A DNA stretch of 7,538 nt from Faecousia sp. (GTDB lineage Bacteria; Bacillota; Clostridia; Oscillospirales; Oscillospiraceae). The stretch lies in the NCBI GenBank assembly GCA_029258495.1, contig JARHYV010000037.1:1-7538 (forward strand). Direction: 5' to 3'. The notes beneath the pieces were generated by a model. The model searched no databases. It was not told the origin of the DNA and worked only from the letters and a program-made list of their open reading frames with translations. The position numbers and the translations under genes are program-made. Below, piece by piece: positions 1 through 5,962 of the stretch; the first letter of the stretch is position 1, and each line of letters opens with the position of its first letter.

Positions 1-1478
1 TTGACTATTCCACCGTCCATGCAATCTGGGCCATCCGCGAGGCCGGCTACGAGGCCATCATCATCAACAACAACCCCGAAACCGTTTCCACAGACTACAC
101 CACATCCGACAAGCTGTATTTCGAACCTCTGACCATCGAGGATGTGATGAATGTCGTTCATCTGGAAAAGCCCAACGGTGTCATCGTCACTCTGGGCGGA
201 CAGACTGCCATCAATCTTGCTGAGCGTCTGGACAAGTTGGGAGTCCCCGTTGTCGGCACCAGCGTTGCCGCCATCGAGCGCGCCGAGAACCGCGACAGCT
301 TTGAAAAGACTCTGGAAATGCTCCATATCCCTCAGCCCACAGGTGAGGCTGTCACTGCCGTAGAGGCCGGTATTCAGGTTGCAAACCGGATCGGCTATCC
401 GGTTCTGGTGCGTCCCAGTTATGTTCTGGGCGGCAGAGCCATGCAGATCGTCCACGACGACGCTCAGCTCCGCCACTACTTCAAGAATGCCATCGTGGCA
501 AGCGAAGAGCACCCGGTTCTGGTCGATAAGTACATCATGGGCAAGGAACTGGAGGTCGACGCCGTCTGTGACGGAAAGGAAGTCCTGATCCCCGGCATCA
601 TGGAGCATGTCGAGCGCACCGGTGTCCACTCCGGCGACTCCATCTCCGTCTATCCCTCCTTCTCCATCAGCGAGAAAGTCCGCGATACCATCATTGACTA
701 CACCACCAAGCTGGGACTCGGTCTGGGGATGGAAGGTCTGTACAATATCCAGTTTATTGTAGATCCCAGTGAAAATGTTTATATCATCGAGGTCAATCCC
801 CGTTCCTCCCGTACCGTCCCCTTCCTGTCCAAAGCAACCGGCATCCCCCTTGCAAACATTGCAACCAAGGTCGCTCTGGGTCATTCTCTTGCCGATCAGG
901 GCTATCAGGGCGGTCTGCAGCCCGCTAAAAAGCGTTGGTATGTCAAGGTTCCCGTGTTCTCCTTCTCCAAGCTCCATGGTGCTGATATTGCGCTGAGCCC
1001 CGAGATGAAGTCCACCGGTGAGGCCATCGGCTATGATGACAGCCTGAACCGTGCATTCTACAAGGCTCTTCAGGCAGCAGGAACCAAGGTCGCAAACTAC
1101 GGCACCCTGTTTGTCACTGTTGCGGATCAGGATAAGCCCGCCGCACTGCCTCTTGTCAAGCGTTTCTACGATCTGGGCTTTAATATTGAAGCCACCGGCG
1201 GCACCGCCTCCTATCTGAAGGAGCATGGCATCCGTACCCGTCGCCGCACCAAGCTCAGCGAAGGCAGCGAGGAGATCCTCGACTCCCTGCGTCAGGGTCA
1301 TGTCGCCTATGTGCTGAACACTCTGGGTAACGACGACGGCACAAGCAAGGATGGTTTCCTGATCCGCCGTGTTGCCGCCGAAAACAATGTTACAGTCTTT
1401 ACATCTCTGGATACGGTGAAGGTACTGCTGGATGTTCTGGAAGAGATCACCTTCAGCGTTTCTACCATCGACGCTTAA
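1..1478 (+). CDS. carB: Carbamoyl-phosphate synthase large subunit, C-terminal part (5' truncated by window)
   Basis: This subunit makes carbamoyl phosphate from ammonia (supplied from glutamine by CarA), bicarbonate and ATP in the cytoplasm. The frame is open from base 3, giving 491 residues that match roughly residue 580 to the end of the 1073-residue E. coli protein, so the start lies outside the window; the ATG at 144 is internal. Residues 1-40 hold the family motif NPETVSTDY. The second ATP-grasp domain follows, with RPSYVLGGRAM near fragment residues 137-147 and the metal/ATP motif EVNPRSSRT at 263-271. SPEMKSTGE lies at 332-340. The C-terminal MGS-like allosteric domain keeps EATGGT (396-401), Lys417 and NTL (439-441), equivalents of effector-phosphate residues in E. 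coli. The NTL...DGF.IRR pattern resembles the B. subtilis pyrimidine-type enzyme PyrAB. It lies 9 bp before pyrK. Identity is near certain; effector choice (UMP/PRPP) is inferred. Confidence 0.97.
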   Translation, partial: DYSTVHAIWAIREAGYEAIIINNNPETVSTDYTTSDKLYFEPLTIEDVMNVVHLEKPNGVIVTLGGQTAINLAERLDKLGVPVVGTSVAAIERAENRDSFEKTLEMLHIPQPTGEAVTAVEAGIQVANRIGYPVLVRPSYVLGGRAMQIVHDDAQLRHYFKNAIVASEEHPVLVDKYIMGKELEVDAVCDGKEVLIPGIMEHVERTGVHSGDSISVYPSFSISEKVRDTIIDYTTKLGLGLGMEGLYNIQFIVDPSENVYIIEVNPRSSRTVPFLSKATGIPLANIATKVALGHSLADQGYQGGLQPAKKRWYVKVPVFSFSKLHGADIALSPEMKSTGEAIGYDDSLNRAFYKALQAAGTKVANYGTLFVTVADQDKPAALPLVKRFYDLGFNIEATGGTASYLKEHGIRTRRRTKLSEGSEEILDSLRQGHVAYVLNTLGNDDGTSKDGFLIRRVAAENNVTVFTSLDTVKVLLDVLEEITFSVSTIDA

Positions 1479-1483
1479 GGAGG
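1477..1483 (+). promoter_or_regulatory. Ribosome binding site of pyrK overlapping the carB stop
   Basis: AAGGAGG begins inside the carB TAA stop and ends 4 bases before the pyrK ATG at 1488. The overlap of stop codon and Shine-Dalgarno sequence suggests that ribosomes ending on carB help initiation on pyrK. The coupling is inferred from position only. Confidence 0.8.
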
Positions 1484-1487
1484 AGCC

Positions 1488-2219
1488 ATGAAACAAGGTA
1501 ATTTCTGCATCGTATCCAACGATGCACTTACCAAAACCGTGTATAAAATGGTCTTGTCCGGCGATACATCGGCCATTACGAATTGCGGTCAGTTTGTTGA
1601 TCTTCGTCTTCCCGAAAAATATCTGCGCCGACCCATTTCCGTCTGCGATTACACCCAGGATACCCTGACCCTCATCTACAAGGTGGTGGGTCAGGGCACC
1701 CAGATCATGGCTCAGCTCCCCATTGGTACGCAGCTGGATGTGCTGTCCGGTCTTGGCAACGGATACGATACCTCCGTATCCGGTCAGGAGCCTCTTCTGG
1801 TCGGCGGCGGTGTCGGTATTCCGCCTCTTTACAATCTTTGCAAGAAACTACTGTCCGAAGGAAAAAAGCCCCATGTCGTATTGGGTTTCAACACCTCGGA
1901 GGAGATCTTTCTGGAGGAAGAATTCAAGGCACTCGGTGTTGCGGTGTCCATTGCAACAGCTGACGGCTCCGCCGGTACCAAAGGCTTTGTTACCGATGTG
2001 ATCAAATCTCTCGACTACACCTATTTTTATTCCTGCGGCCCCATGCCCATGTTCAAGGCAATGGAGCAGATCATGACAACTTCCGGACAATACAGCTTTG
2101 AAGAGCGTATGGGATGCGGTTTCGGTGCCTGCATGGGCTGCAGTATCCAGACAAGATCCGGTTACAAACGCGTTTGCAAGGACGGCCCCGTTTTTGCAAG
2201 AGAGGAGGTATTCGGATGA
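1488..2219 (+). CDS. pyrK: Dihydroorotate dehydrogenase B, electron-transfer subunit PyrK
   Basis: PyrK is the iron-sulfur flavoprotein that passes electrons from PyrD (FMN) to NAD+ in the class 1B dihydroorotate dehydrogenase heterotetramer. It has 243 residues, close to the usual size of about 250-260. The N-terminal FAD-binding barrel carries RRPIS at 47-51. A glycine-rich GGGVGIPPL at 106-114 opens the NAD-binding domain, and YSCGPMPM lies at 181-188. The C-terminal [2Fe-2S] site shows four cysteines, Cys210, Cys215, Cys218 and Cys230, in the family spacing C-x4-C-x2-C-x11-C. All ligands are present, so the subunit looks functional. The ATG at 1488 is preceded by a strong Shine-Dalgarno sequence. 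Its stop overlaps the pyrD start as ATGA, fitting matched synthesis of the two partner subunits. Confidence 0.96.
   Translation: MKQGNFCIVSNDALTKTVYKMVLSGDTSAITNCGQFVDLRLPEKYLRRPISVCDYTQDTLTLIYKVVGQGTQIMAQLPIGTQLDVLSGLGNGYDTSVSGQEPLLVGGGVGIPPLYNLCKKLLSEGKKPHVVLGFNTSEEIFLEEEFKALGVAVSIATADGSAGTKGFVTDVIKSLDYTYFYSCGPMPMFKAMEQIMTTSGQYSFEERMGCGFGACMGCSIQTRSGYKRVCKDGPVFAREEVFG
2201..2208 (+). promoter_or_regulatory. Ribosome binding site that sets the pyrD start
   Basis: AGAGGAGG lies 7 bases before the ATG at 2216, inside the end of pyrK. The pyrD frame stays open further upstream (an ATG at 2114), but that extension lies inside pyrK's iron-sulfur region and would add 34 residues absent from the family. 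The Shine-Dalgarno position therefore fixes the start at 2216. Confidence 0.85.
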
Positions 2220-3139
2220 GCACCAAGGTTGAGCTTTGCGGAATTGAAATCGATAATCCCGTGATCCCTGCATCCGGAACCTTCGGTTTCGGCAAAGAGT
2301 TCGCTGAGCTTTACGACATCAACTGTCTGGGCACCTTCTCCTTCAAGGGAACCACCTTGGAGGCACGATTTGGCAATCCCACACCGAGAATTGCTGAATT
2401 CACCGGCGGCATGCTGAATGCGGTCGGGCTGCAGAACCCCGGCGTCGATCATGTCATCGCCCACGAGCTGCCGGAGATGAAAACCTTCTTTCACAAGCCT
2501 GTTATGGCAAATATTTCCGGTTTTTCCATTGAGCAATATGTAAAAACCTGTGAAAAGCTGGACAAAGAGGAACAGGTTGGTTGGTTGGAGGTCAATATCT
2601 CCTGCCCCAATGTCCATGGCGGCGGTATGAGCTTCGGCACAGACCCTGTATCCGCTAAGGAAGTCACTCAGGCAGTCAAGGCAGTCACTACAAAGCCCGT
2701 CATCGTAAAGCTGTCGCCCAATGTTACCGATATCACAGCCATTGCCCGCGCCTGTGAAGAAGGCGGAGCAGATGCCGTCAGCCTCATCAATACCGTGCTT
2801 GGCATGCGTATCGATCTGAACAGAAAACGCCCTGTCATCGCCAATAAGACCGGCGGCATGTCCGGCCCTGCGCTGCTGCCGCTGGCCGTTCGTATGGTCT
2901 ATCAGGTCTATGATGCCGTGTCCATCCCCATTGTGGGCATGGGCGGTGTTTCCTCTGCCGAAGATGTGATTGAGCTGATGCTTGCCGGTGCAACCGCTGT
3001 TGAAGTCGGTGCCGCAAATCTGGTTGACCCATTTGCCTGCAAACGGATCATCGACGATCTTCCCGATGTTATGAAAAAATACCGGATCGAAAATCTGAAA
3101 GATATTATTGGAGGTGCCCACTCATGGGAAAAGATGTAA
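2216..3139 (+). CDS. pyrD: Dihydroorotate dehydrogenase B, catalytic subunit PyrD (class 1B)
   Basis: This is the FMN-containing TIM-barrel subunit that oxidises dihydroorotate to orotate; with PyrK it uses NAD+. From the ATG at 2216 it has 307 residues, the usual length. The N-terminus has NPVIPASGTFGFG at 14-26, with Lys44 in FKGTTLE and substrate-site NAVGLQNPG at 68-76. NISCPN at 127-132 places the catalytic base at Cys130; cysteine here is the class 1 signature, whereas class 2 enzymes use serine. KLSPN lies at 165-169, and IPIVGMGGV (237-245) plus GAANLVDP (265-272) form the FMN-phosphate end of the barrel. The adjoining pyrK supports class 1B rather than 1A. Its start overlaps pyrK by 4 bp and its end overlaps pyrF by 16 bp. 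No key residue is missing. Confidence 0.97.
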   Translation: MSTKVELCGIEIDNPVIPASGTFGFGKEFAELYDINCLGTFSFKGTTLEARFGNPTPRIAEFTGGMLNAVGLQNPGVDHVIAHELPEMKTFFHKPVMANISGFSIEQYVKTCEKLDKEEQVGWLEVNISCPNVHGGGMSFGTDPVSAKEVTQAVKAVTTKPVIVKLSPNVTDITAIARACEEGGADAVSLINTVLGMRIDLNRKRPVIANKTGGMSGPALLPLAVRMVYQVYDAVSIPIVGMGGVSSAEDVIELMLAGATAVEVGAANLVDPFACKRIIDDLPDVMKKYRIENLKDIIGGAHSWEKM

Positions 3140-3822
3140 TTATTGCTTGTGACTTTGCAAGCCGTGAGCAGACCATGAATTTTTTGGATCAGTTCACCGA
3201 GGAAAAGCCCTTTGTCAAGATCGGCATGGAGCTGTATTACGCAGAAGGCCCTGCCATTGTAAGAGAGATCAAGTCACGGGGACACAAGATTTTTCTCGAC
3301 CTGAAACTGCACGATATCCCCAACACCGTCAAGAAGGCTATGAGTGTCCTGAGCAATCTGGATGTTGATATCACCAACCTGCACGCTGCAGGAACCACTG
3401 CCATGATGAAGGCCGCACTGGAAGGTCTGACCCGTCCGGATGGCACCCGTCCCCTGCTGATCGCTGTCACCCAGCTGACCTCCACGGATCAGGAAAGCAT
3501 GGAGCGCGATCTGCTGATCCACGAGCCTATTGATCAGGTCGTCATGCACTATGCTGAAACTGCCAAGAATGCCGGACTGGACGGCATCGTCTGCTCCCCT
3601 CTGGAGGCAGGCAAGGTTCATGGTCGCTGCGGCGACGGTTTCCTGACCATCACCCCCGGTGTCCGCTTTGCTGACGGTGATGTGGGTGACCAGAAACGCG
3701 TCATGACCCCTGCCGCCGCAAAGGAGATCGGCTCTGATTATATTGTCGTCGGTCGTCCGATCACTCAGGCCGAAGATCCCGTAGCTGCTTACCGCCGCTG
3801 CGTGACTGAATTCTGCGATTAA
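3124..3822 (+). CDS. pyrF: Orotidine 5'-phosphate decarboxylase
   Basis: PyrF decarboxylates OMP to UMP, the last step of the pathway, as a cytoplasmic TIM-barrel dimer. The 232-residue product matches the bacterial group I length. The catalytic charge network is complete: Asp10 in ACDF, Lys32 in VKIG, and DLKLHDIPNT at 59-68, giving Asp59, Lys61 and Asp64. TPGVR at 177-181 and the phosphate-binding VVGRPIT at 208-214 (Arg211) are also present. The start at 3124 lies 16 bp inside the pyrD end, with GGAGGT at 3110-3115 placed 8 bases before it, so this overlapping start is well supported. pyrE follows after 17 bp. Nothing unusual is seen. Confidence 0.97.
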   Translation: MGKDVIIACDFASREQTMNFLDQFTEEKPFVKIGMELYYAEGPAIVREIKSRGHKIFLDLKLHDIPNTVKKAMSVLSNLDVDITNLHAAGTTAMMKAALEGLTRPDGTRPLLIAVTQLTSTDQESMERDLLIHEPIDQVVMHYAETAKNAGLDGIVCSPLEAGKVHGRCGDGFLTITPGVRFADGDVGDQKRVMTPAAAKEIGSDYIVVGRPITQAEDPVAAYRRCVTEFCD

Positions 3823-3839
3823 TTTTAGGAGGTACATAT

Positions 3840-4478
3840 ATGGAACTATCTACACTGATTGCAAAAGACCTTCTGTCGATCAAGGCGGTATTTTTCCGTC
3901 CCGAAGAGCCCTTCACCTGGGCATCCGGTATCAAAAGCCCTGTCTACACCGACAATCGTCTGACCCTGACAGCTCCCGCTGTCCGTAACGATGTGGAAAA
4001 CGGTCTGGCTCAGCTGATCAAAGAGAACTACCCCGAGGTCGAGGTTCTGATGGGAACCTCAACTGCCGGCATTGCACATGCCGCCATCGTCGGTCATATC
4101 ATGGATCTGCCCATGGGCTATGTCCGCTCCGGCAATAAGGATCACGGCCGCCAGAATCAGATCGAAGGCAAGCTCCTGCCCGGGCAGAAGGTAGTCGTTG
4201 TGGAAGACCTGATCTCCACCGGCGGTTCCTGCATCGAAGTCGTCAACGTCCTGCGTGAAGCCGGTGCTGAGGTTCTGGGCGTTGTATCCATCTTTACCTA
4301 CGGCATGAAGAAGGGTCTGGAAAGACTGGAAAATGCCAATGTCAAAAATGTGAGCCTGACCAACTTTGATGTAATTGCACAGGTTGCAGCCGACGAAAAC
4401 TACATCAAGCCCGAGGATGTTTCCCGACTGATCCAGTTCCGCAACAATCCCAGCGACGAAAGCTGGATCGGAGGCTGA
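3840..4478 (+). CDS. pyrE: Orotate phosphoribosyltransferase
   Basis: PyrE joins orotate to PRPP, giving OMP and pyrophosphate, and feeds PyrF. It has 212 residues, as expected for a Bacillus-like enzyme. FTWASGIKSPVYTDNR at 25-40 is the N-terminal substrate region. YVRSGNKDHG at 94-103 is the flexible catalytic loop, with Lys100 and His102 in the places of the catalytic Lys103 and His105 of the Salmonella enzyme. VVVVEDLISTGGS at 118-130 is the type I phosphoribosyltransferase PRPP motif. The C-terminus (PSDESWIGG) resembles the B. subtilis ending. The loop has SGN where B. subtilis, as I recall it, has SKA, so one basic residue is lost, but the catalytic lysine stays. AGGAGGT at 3827-3833 sits 6 bases before the ATG. 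pyrB begins 2 bp after its stop. Confidence 0.96.
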   Translation: MELSTLIAKDLLSIKAVFFRPEEPFTWASGIKSPVYTDNRLTLTAPAVRNDVENGLAQLIKENYPEVEVLMGTSTAGIAHAAIVGHIMDLPMGYVRSGNKDHGRQNQIEGKLLPGQKVVVVEDLISTGGSCIEVVNVLREAGAEVLGVVSIFTYGMKKGLERLENANVKNVSLTNFDVIAQVAADENYIKPEDVSRLIQFRNNPSDESWIGG

Positions 4479-4480
4479 TT

Positions 4481-5407
4481 ATGACCAATAAATATGGAAT
4501 CGACAGCGTGTTGAGCATTCTTGACCTGAGTGTTGAAGAAATTGACGAACTTGTCGCAACCGCTGAGGATATCATCGAAAATCCGCAAAAGTACGCCCAC
4601 CGCTGCGCAGGCAAAAAGCTCGCTACGCTTTTCTTCGAGCCTTCTACCCGCACCCGGCTGAGCTTCGAGGCCGCTATGTATGAATTGGGCGGAAATGTCA
4701 TTGGTTTCAGTTCTTCCGATTCCTGCTCCGCCTCCAAGGGAGAAAGCGTTGCAGATACCTCCAAAGTCATTTCCTGCTACGCCGATATCATTGCAATGCG
4801 TCACCCGAAGGAAGGCGCACCCATGGTGGCCGCCTTGAACGCCACCATTCCCGTCATCAACGCCGGCGACGGCGGTCACAATCATCCCACCCAGACACTG
4901 GCTGATCTGCTCACCATCAAGTTGGAAAAGGGCCGTTTTGACCATCTGAACATCGGTGTCTGCGGCGATCTGAAATTCGGCCGTACCGTCCATTCCCTGA
5001 TCGACGCAATGAGCCGATACGAAGGCGTCAGCTTTACGCTGATCTCTCCGAATGAACTGAAGATCCCCGATTATGTCCGCAATGCCATGATCGAAAAAGG
5101 CATCCCCTTTGTTGAAACCACGGATCTGGAGAGCCACATGCCAAATCTGGATATTCTCTTCATGACGAGAGTTCAGAAAGAGCGCTTCTTCAACGAAGAG
5201 GACTACCTCCGTCTGAAGGACAGCTACATTCTGACTGTTGACAAGCTGGATACCGCAAAGCAGAACCTGTCCATCCTGCATCCTCTGCCCCGAGTCAACG
5301 AGATCTCCGTTGCGGTCGATGAAGATCCCAGAGCCTGCTACTTCAAGCAGGTGCGCAACGGCAAGTATATGCGGATGGCTCTAATCATGAAGCTGTTGGG
5401 GGTATAA
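4481..5407 (+). CDS. pyrB: Aspartate carbamoyltransferase, catalytic subunit
   Basis: PyrB condenses carbamoyl phosphate with aspartate to carbamoyl aspartate, the committed step. It has 308 residues, close to the E. coli chain (310). The carbamoyl-phosphate loop STRTR is at 55-59, and SASKGES at 83-89 supplies the Ser/Lys loop reached from the neighbouring chain (Lys86 as Lys84 in E. coli). MRHP lies at 106-109 and GDGGHNHPTQ at 129-138 contains the substrate-site histidine (His135). Aspartate-site residues are in FGRTVHS (166-172) and MTRVQKER (228-235), and HPLPR is at 267-271. All expected active-site residues are present. GGAGG at 4470-4474, inside the end of pyrE, lies 6 bases before the ATG. 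The adjacent pyrI indicates an allosteric holoenzyme rather than the unregulated trimer of B. subtilis. Confidence 0.97.
   Translation: MTNKYGIDSVLSILDLSVEEIDELVATAEDIIENPQKYAHRCAGKKLATLFFEPSTRTRLSFEAAMYELGGNVIGFSSSDSCSASKGESVADTSKVISCYADIIAMRHPKEGAPMVAALNATIPVINAGDGGHNHPTQTLADLLTIKLEKGRFDHLNIGVCGDLKFGRTVHSLIDAMSRYEGVSFTLISPNELKIPDYVRNAMIEKGIPFVETTDLESHMPNLDILFMTRVQKERFFNEEDYLRLKDSYILTVDKLDTAKQNLSILHPLPRVNEISVAVDEDPRACYFKQVRNGKYMRMALIMKLLGV
5398..5403 (+). promoter_or_regulatory. Weak ribosome binding site of pyrI
   Basis: GGGGGT, within the last codons of pyrB, lies 7 bases before the pyrI ATG at 5411. It lacks the A of GGAGGT and can pair with the 16S tail only with a G-U wobble. It is the least canonical Shine-Dalgarno sequence in the operon, so pyrI may depend on translation of pyrB. 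Confidence 0.6.
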
Positions 5408-5410
5408 AAT

Positions 5411-5824
5411 ATGAATATTGATTCAATTCAGAATGGCATTATCATCGACCATATCACAGCCGGCAAGGGCATGGAAATCTATGGACTTCTGGATCTCGGA
5501 AAATTAGACTGCATGGTTGCAGTGATCAACAATGCTCACTCCGTGAAAATGGGACGCAAGGACATCATCAAAATCGACAGCAACATCGAACTGGATACCG
5601 ATGTCCTTGGTTATGTGGATCCAAACATCACCGTGACCATTATCCGCGACAGTCAGATCGTAGAAAAGAAACACCTCTCCCTTCCAGAGGAACTGGAGGG
5701 TGTTCTGCATTGCCGCAATCCCCGGTGCATCTGCTCCGTTGAACAGGAGCTGCCTCAGATTTTCCGTCTGGCAGACCGAGAGAAACGAACCTACCGTTGT
5801 ATCTACTGCGAAAGCACATTTTAA
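5411..5824 (+). CDS. pyrI: Aspartate carbamoyltransferase, regulatory (zinc) subunit
   Basis: PyrI binds nucleotides and links catalytic trimers into the allosteric ATCase holoenzyme. At 137 residues it is shorter than the E. coli chain (153), mainly at the termini. The nucleotide-binding domain starts with NGIIIDHITAG at 8-18. Asp13, His14, Lys50 and Lys54 (in GRKDIIKID) and Lys86 (before LSLPE) match E. coli Asp19, His20, Lys56, Lys60 and Lys94, which contact CTP/ATP. The zinc domain has CRNPRC at 101-106 and CIYC at 130-133, giving the four ligands Cys101, Cys106, Cys130 and Cys133; Cys108 is an extra cysteine. It is the last gene of the operon, 3 bp after pyrB and just before a terminator hairpin. 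Which nucleotide inhibits or activates cannot be read from the sequence. Confidence 0.95.
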   Translation: MNIDSIQNGIIIDHITAGKGMEIYGLLDLGKLDCMVAVINNAHSVKMGRKDIIKIDSNIELDTDVLGYVDPNITVTIIRDSQIVEKKHLSLPEELEGVLHCRNPRCICSVEQELPQIFRLADREKRTYRCIYCESTF

Positions 5825-5826
5825 CG

Positions 5827-5864
5827 AAACAGACACCGTCATTTTTGACGGTGTCTGTTTGTTT
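5827..5864 (+). terminator. Rho-independent terminator of the pyr operon
   Basis: A perfect 14-bp inverted repeat (5827-5840 paired with 5847-5860) encloses ATTTTT; pairing A5841 with T5846 extends the stem to 15 bp and leaves a TTTT loop. The stem begins 2 bases after the pyrI stop. The 3' arm ends in TTT and is followed by GTTT, so the U-tract is interrupted by one G. Position and stem quality make this a convincing end of the operon. The reverse strand lacks a good U-tract, so it is probably one-directional. Confidence 0.9.
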
Positions 5865-5881
5865 CTGAAATTATCTGAAAT
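5864..5881 (+). repeat. Two direct copies of TCTGAAAT, 10 bp apart
   Basis: TCTGAAAT occurs at 5864-5871 and 5874-5881, exactly one helical turn apart, with a further GAAAT at 5885-5889. The pair sits between the pyr terminator and the -35 box at 5897. It could be an operator for the downstream promoter or merely AT-rich upstream sequence; no known regulator is recognised. Confidence 0.4.
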
Positions 5882-5896
5882 CAGGAAATTTTATTC

Positions 5897-5925
5897 TTTA
5901 CCCCTGCCCAATTCGGTGATAAAAT
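5897..5925 (+). promoter_or_regulatory. Sigma-A type promoter of the yfhO-like gene
   Basis: A -35 box TTTACC (5897-5902, 4 of 6 to TTGACA) and a -10 box TAAAAT (5920-5925, 5 of 6 to TATAAT) are separated by 17 bp. TG at 5917-5918 gives an extended -10. Transcription would start near 5932, leaving an untranslated leader of about 30 bases before the ATG at 5963. Its position directly after the pyr terminator indicates that the downstream gene is a separate transcription unit. Confidence 0.7.
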
Positions 5926-5962
5926 AGTGTAATGTATATCGACACAACACGGGGGTTTTACT

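Noticed and set aside
144..146. ATG at 144 as a start for carB
   Set aside because: The frame is open upstream to the window edge and the upstream residues hold conserved CarB sequence (NPETVSTDY), so this is an internal methionine.
2114..2215. Upstream extension of pyrD to the ATG at 2114
   Set aside because: The extra 34 residues come from out-of-frame pyrK iron-sulfur coding sequence and match no PyrD N-terminus; a strong ribosome binding site marks 2216.
2162..3121. 319-codon antisense open frame over pyrD
   Set aside because: It is in exact codon register with pyrD and exists because pyrD lacks TTA, CTA and TCA codons. It has no recognisable domain and lies wholly over a clear family member.
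3274..3837. 187-codon antisense open frame over pyrF
   Set aside because: It is register-matched with pyrF; its upstream stop comes from a single TCA codon in pyrF.
4400..5281. 293-codon antisense open frame over pyrB and the end of pyrE
   Set aside because: It has the same register-matched codon-bias origin, and no domain or ribosome binding site stands out.
5867..5891. Possible second hairpin after the pyr terminator (AAATT paired with AATTT around CTGAAATCAG)
   Set aside because: The stem is short, AT-only at its base and interrupted; the direct repeat describes the sequence better.
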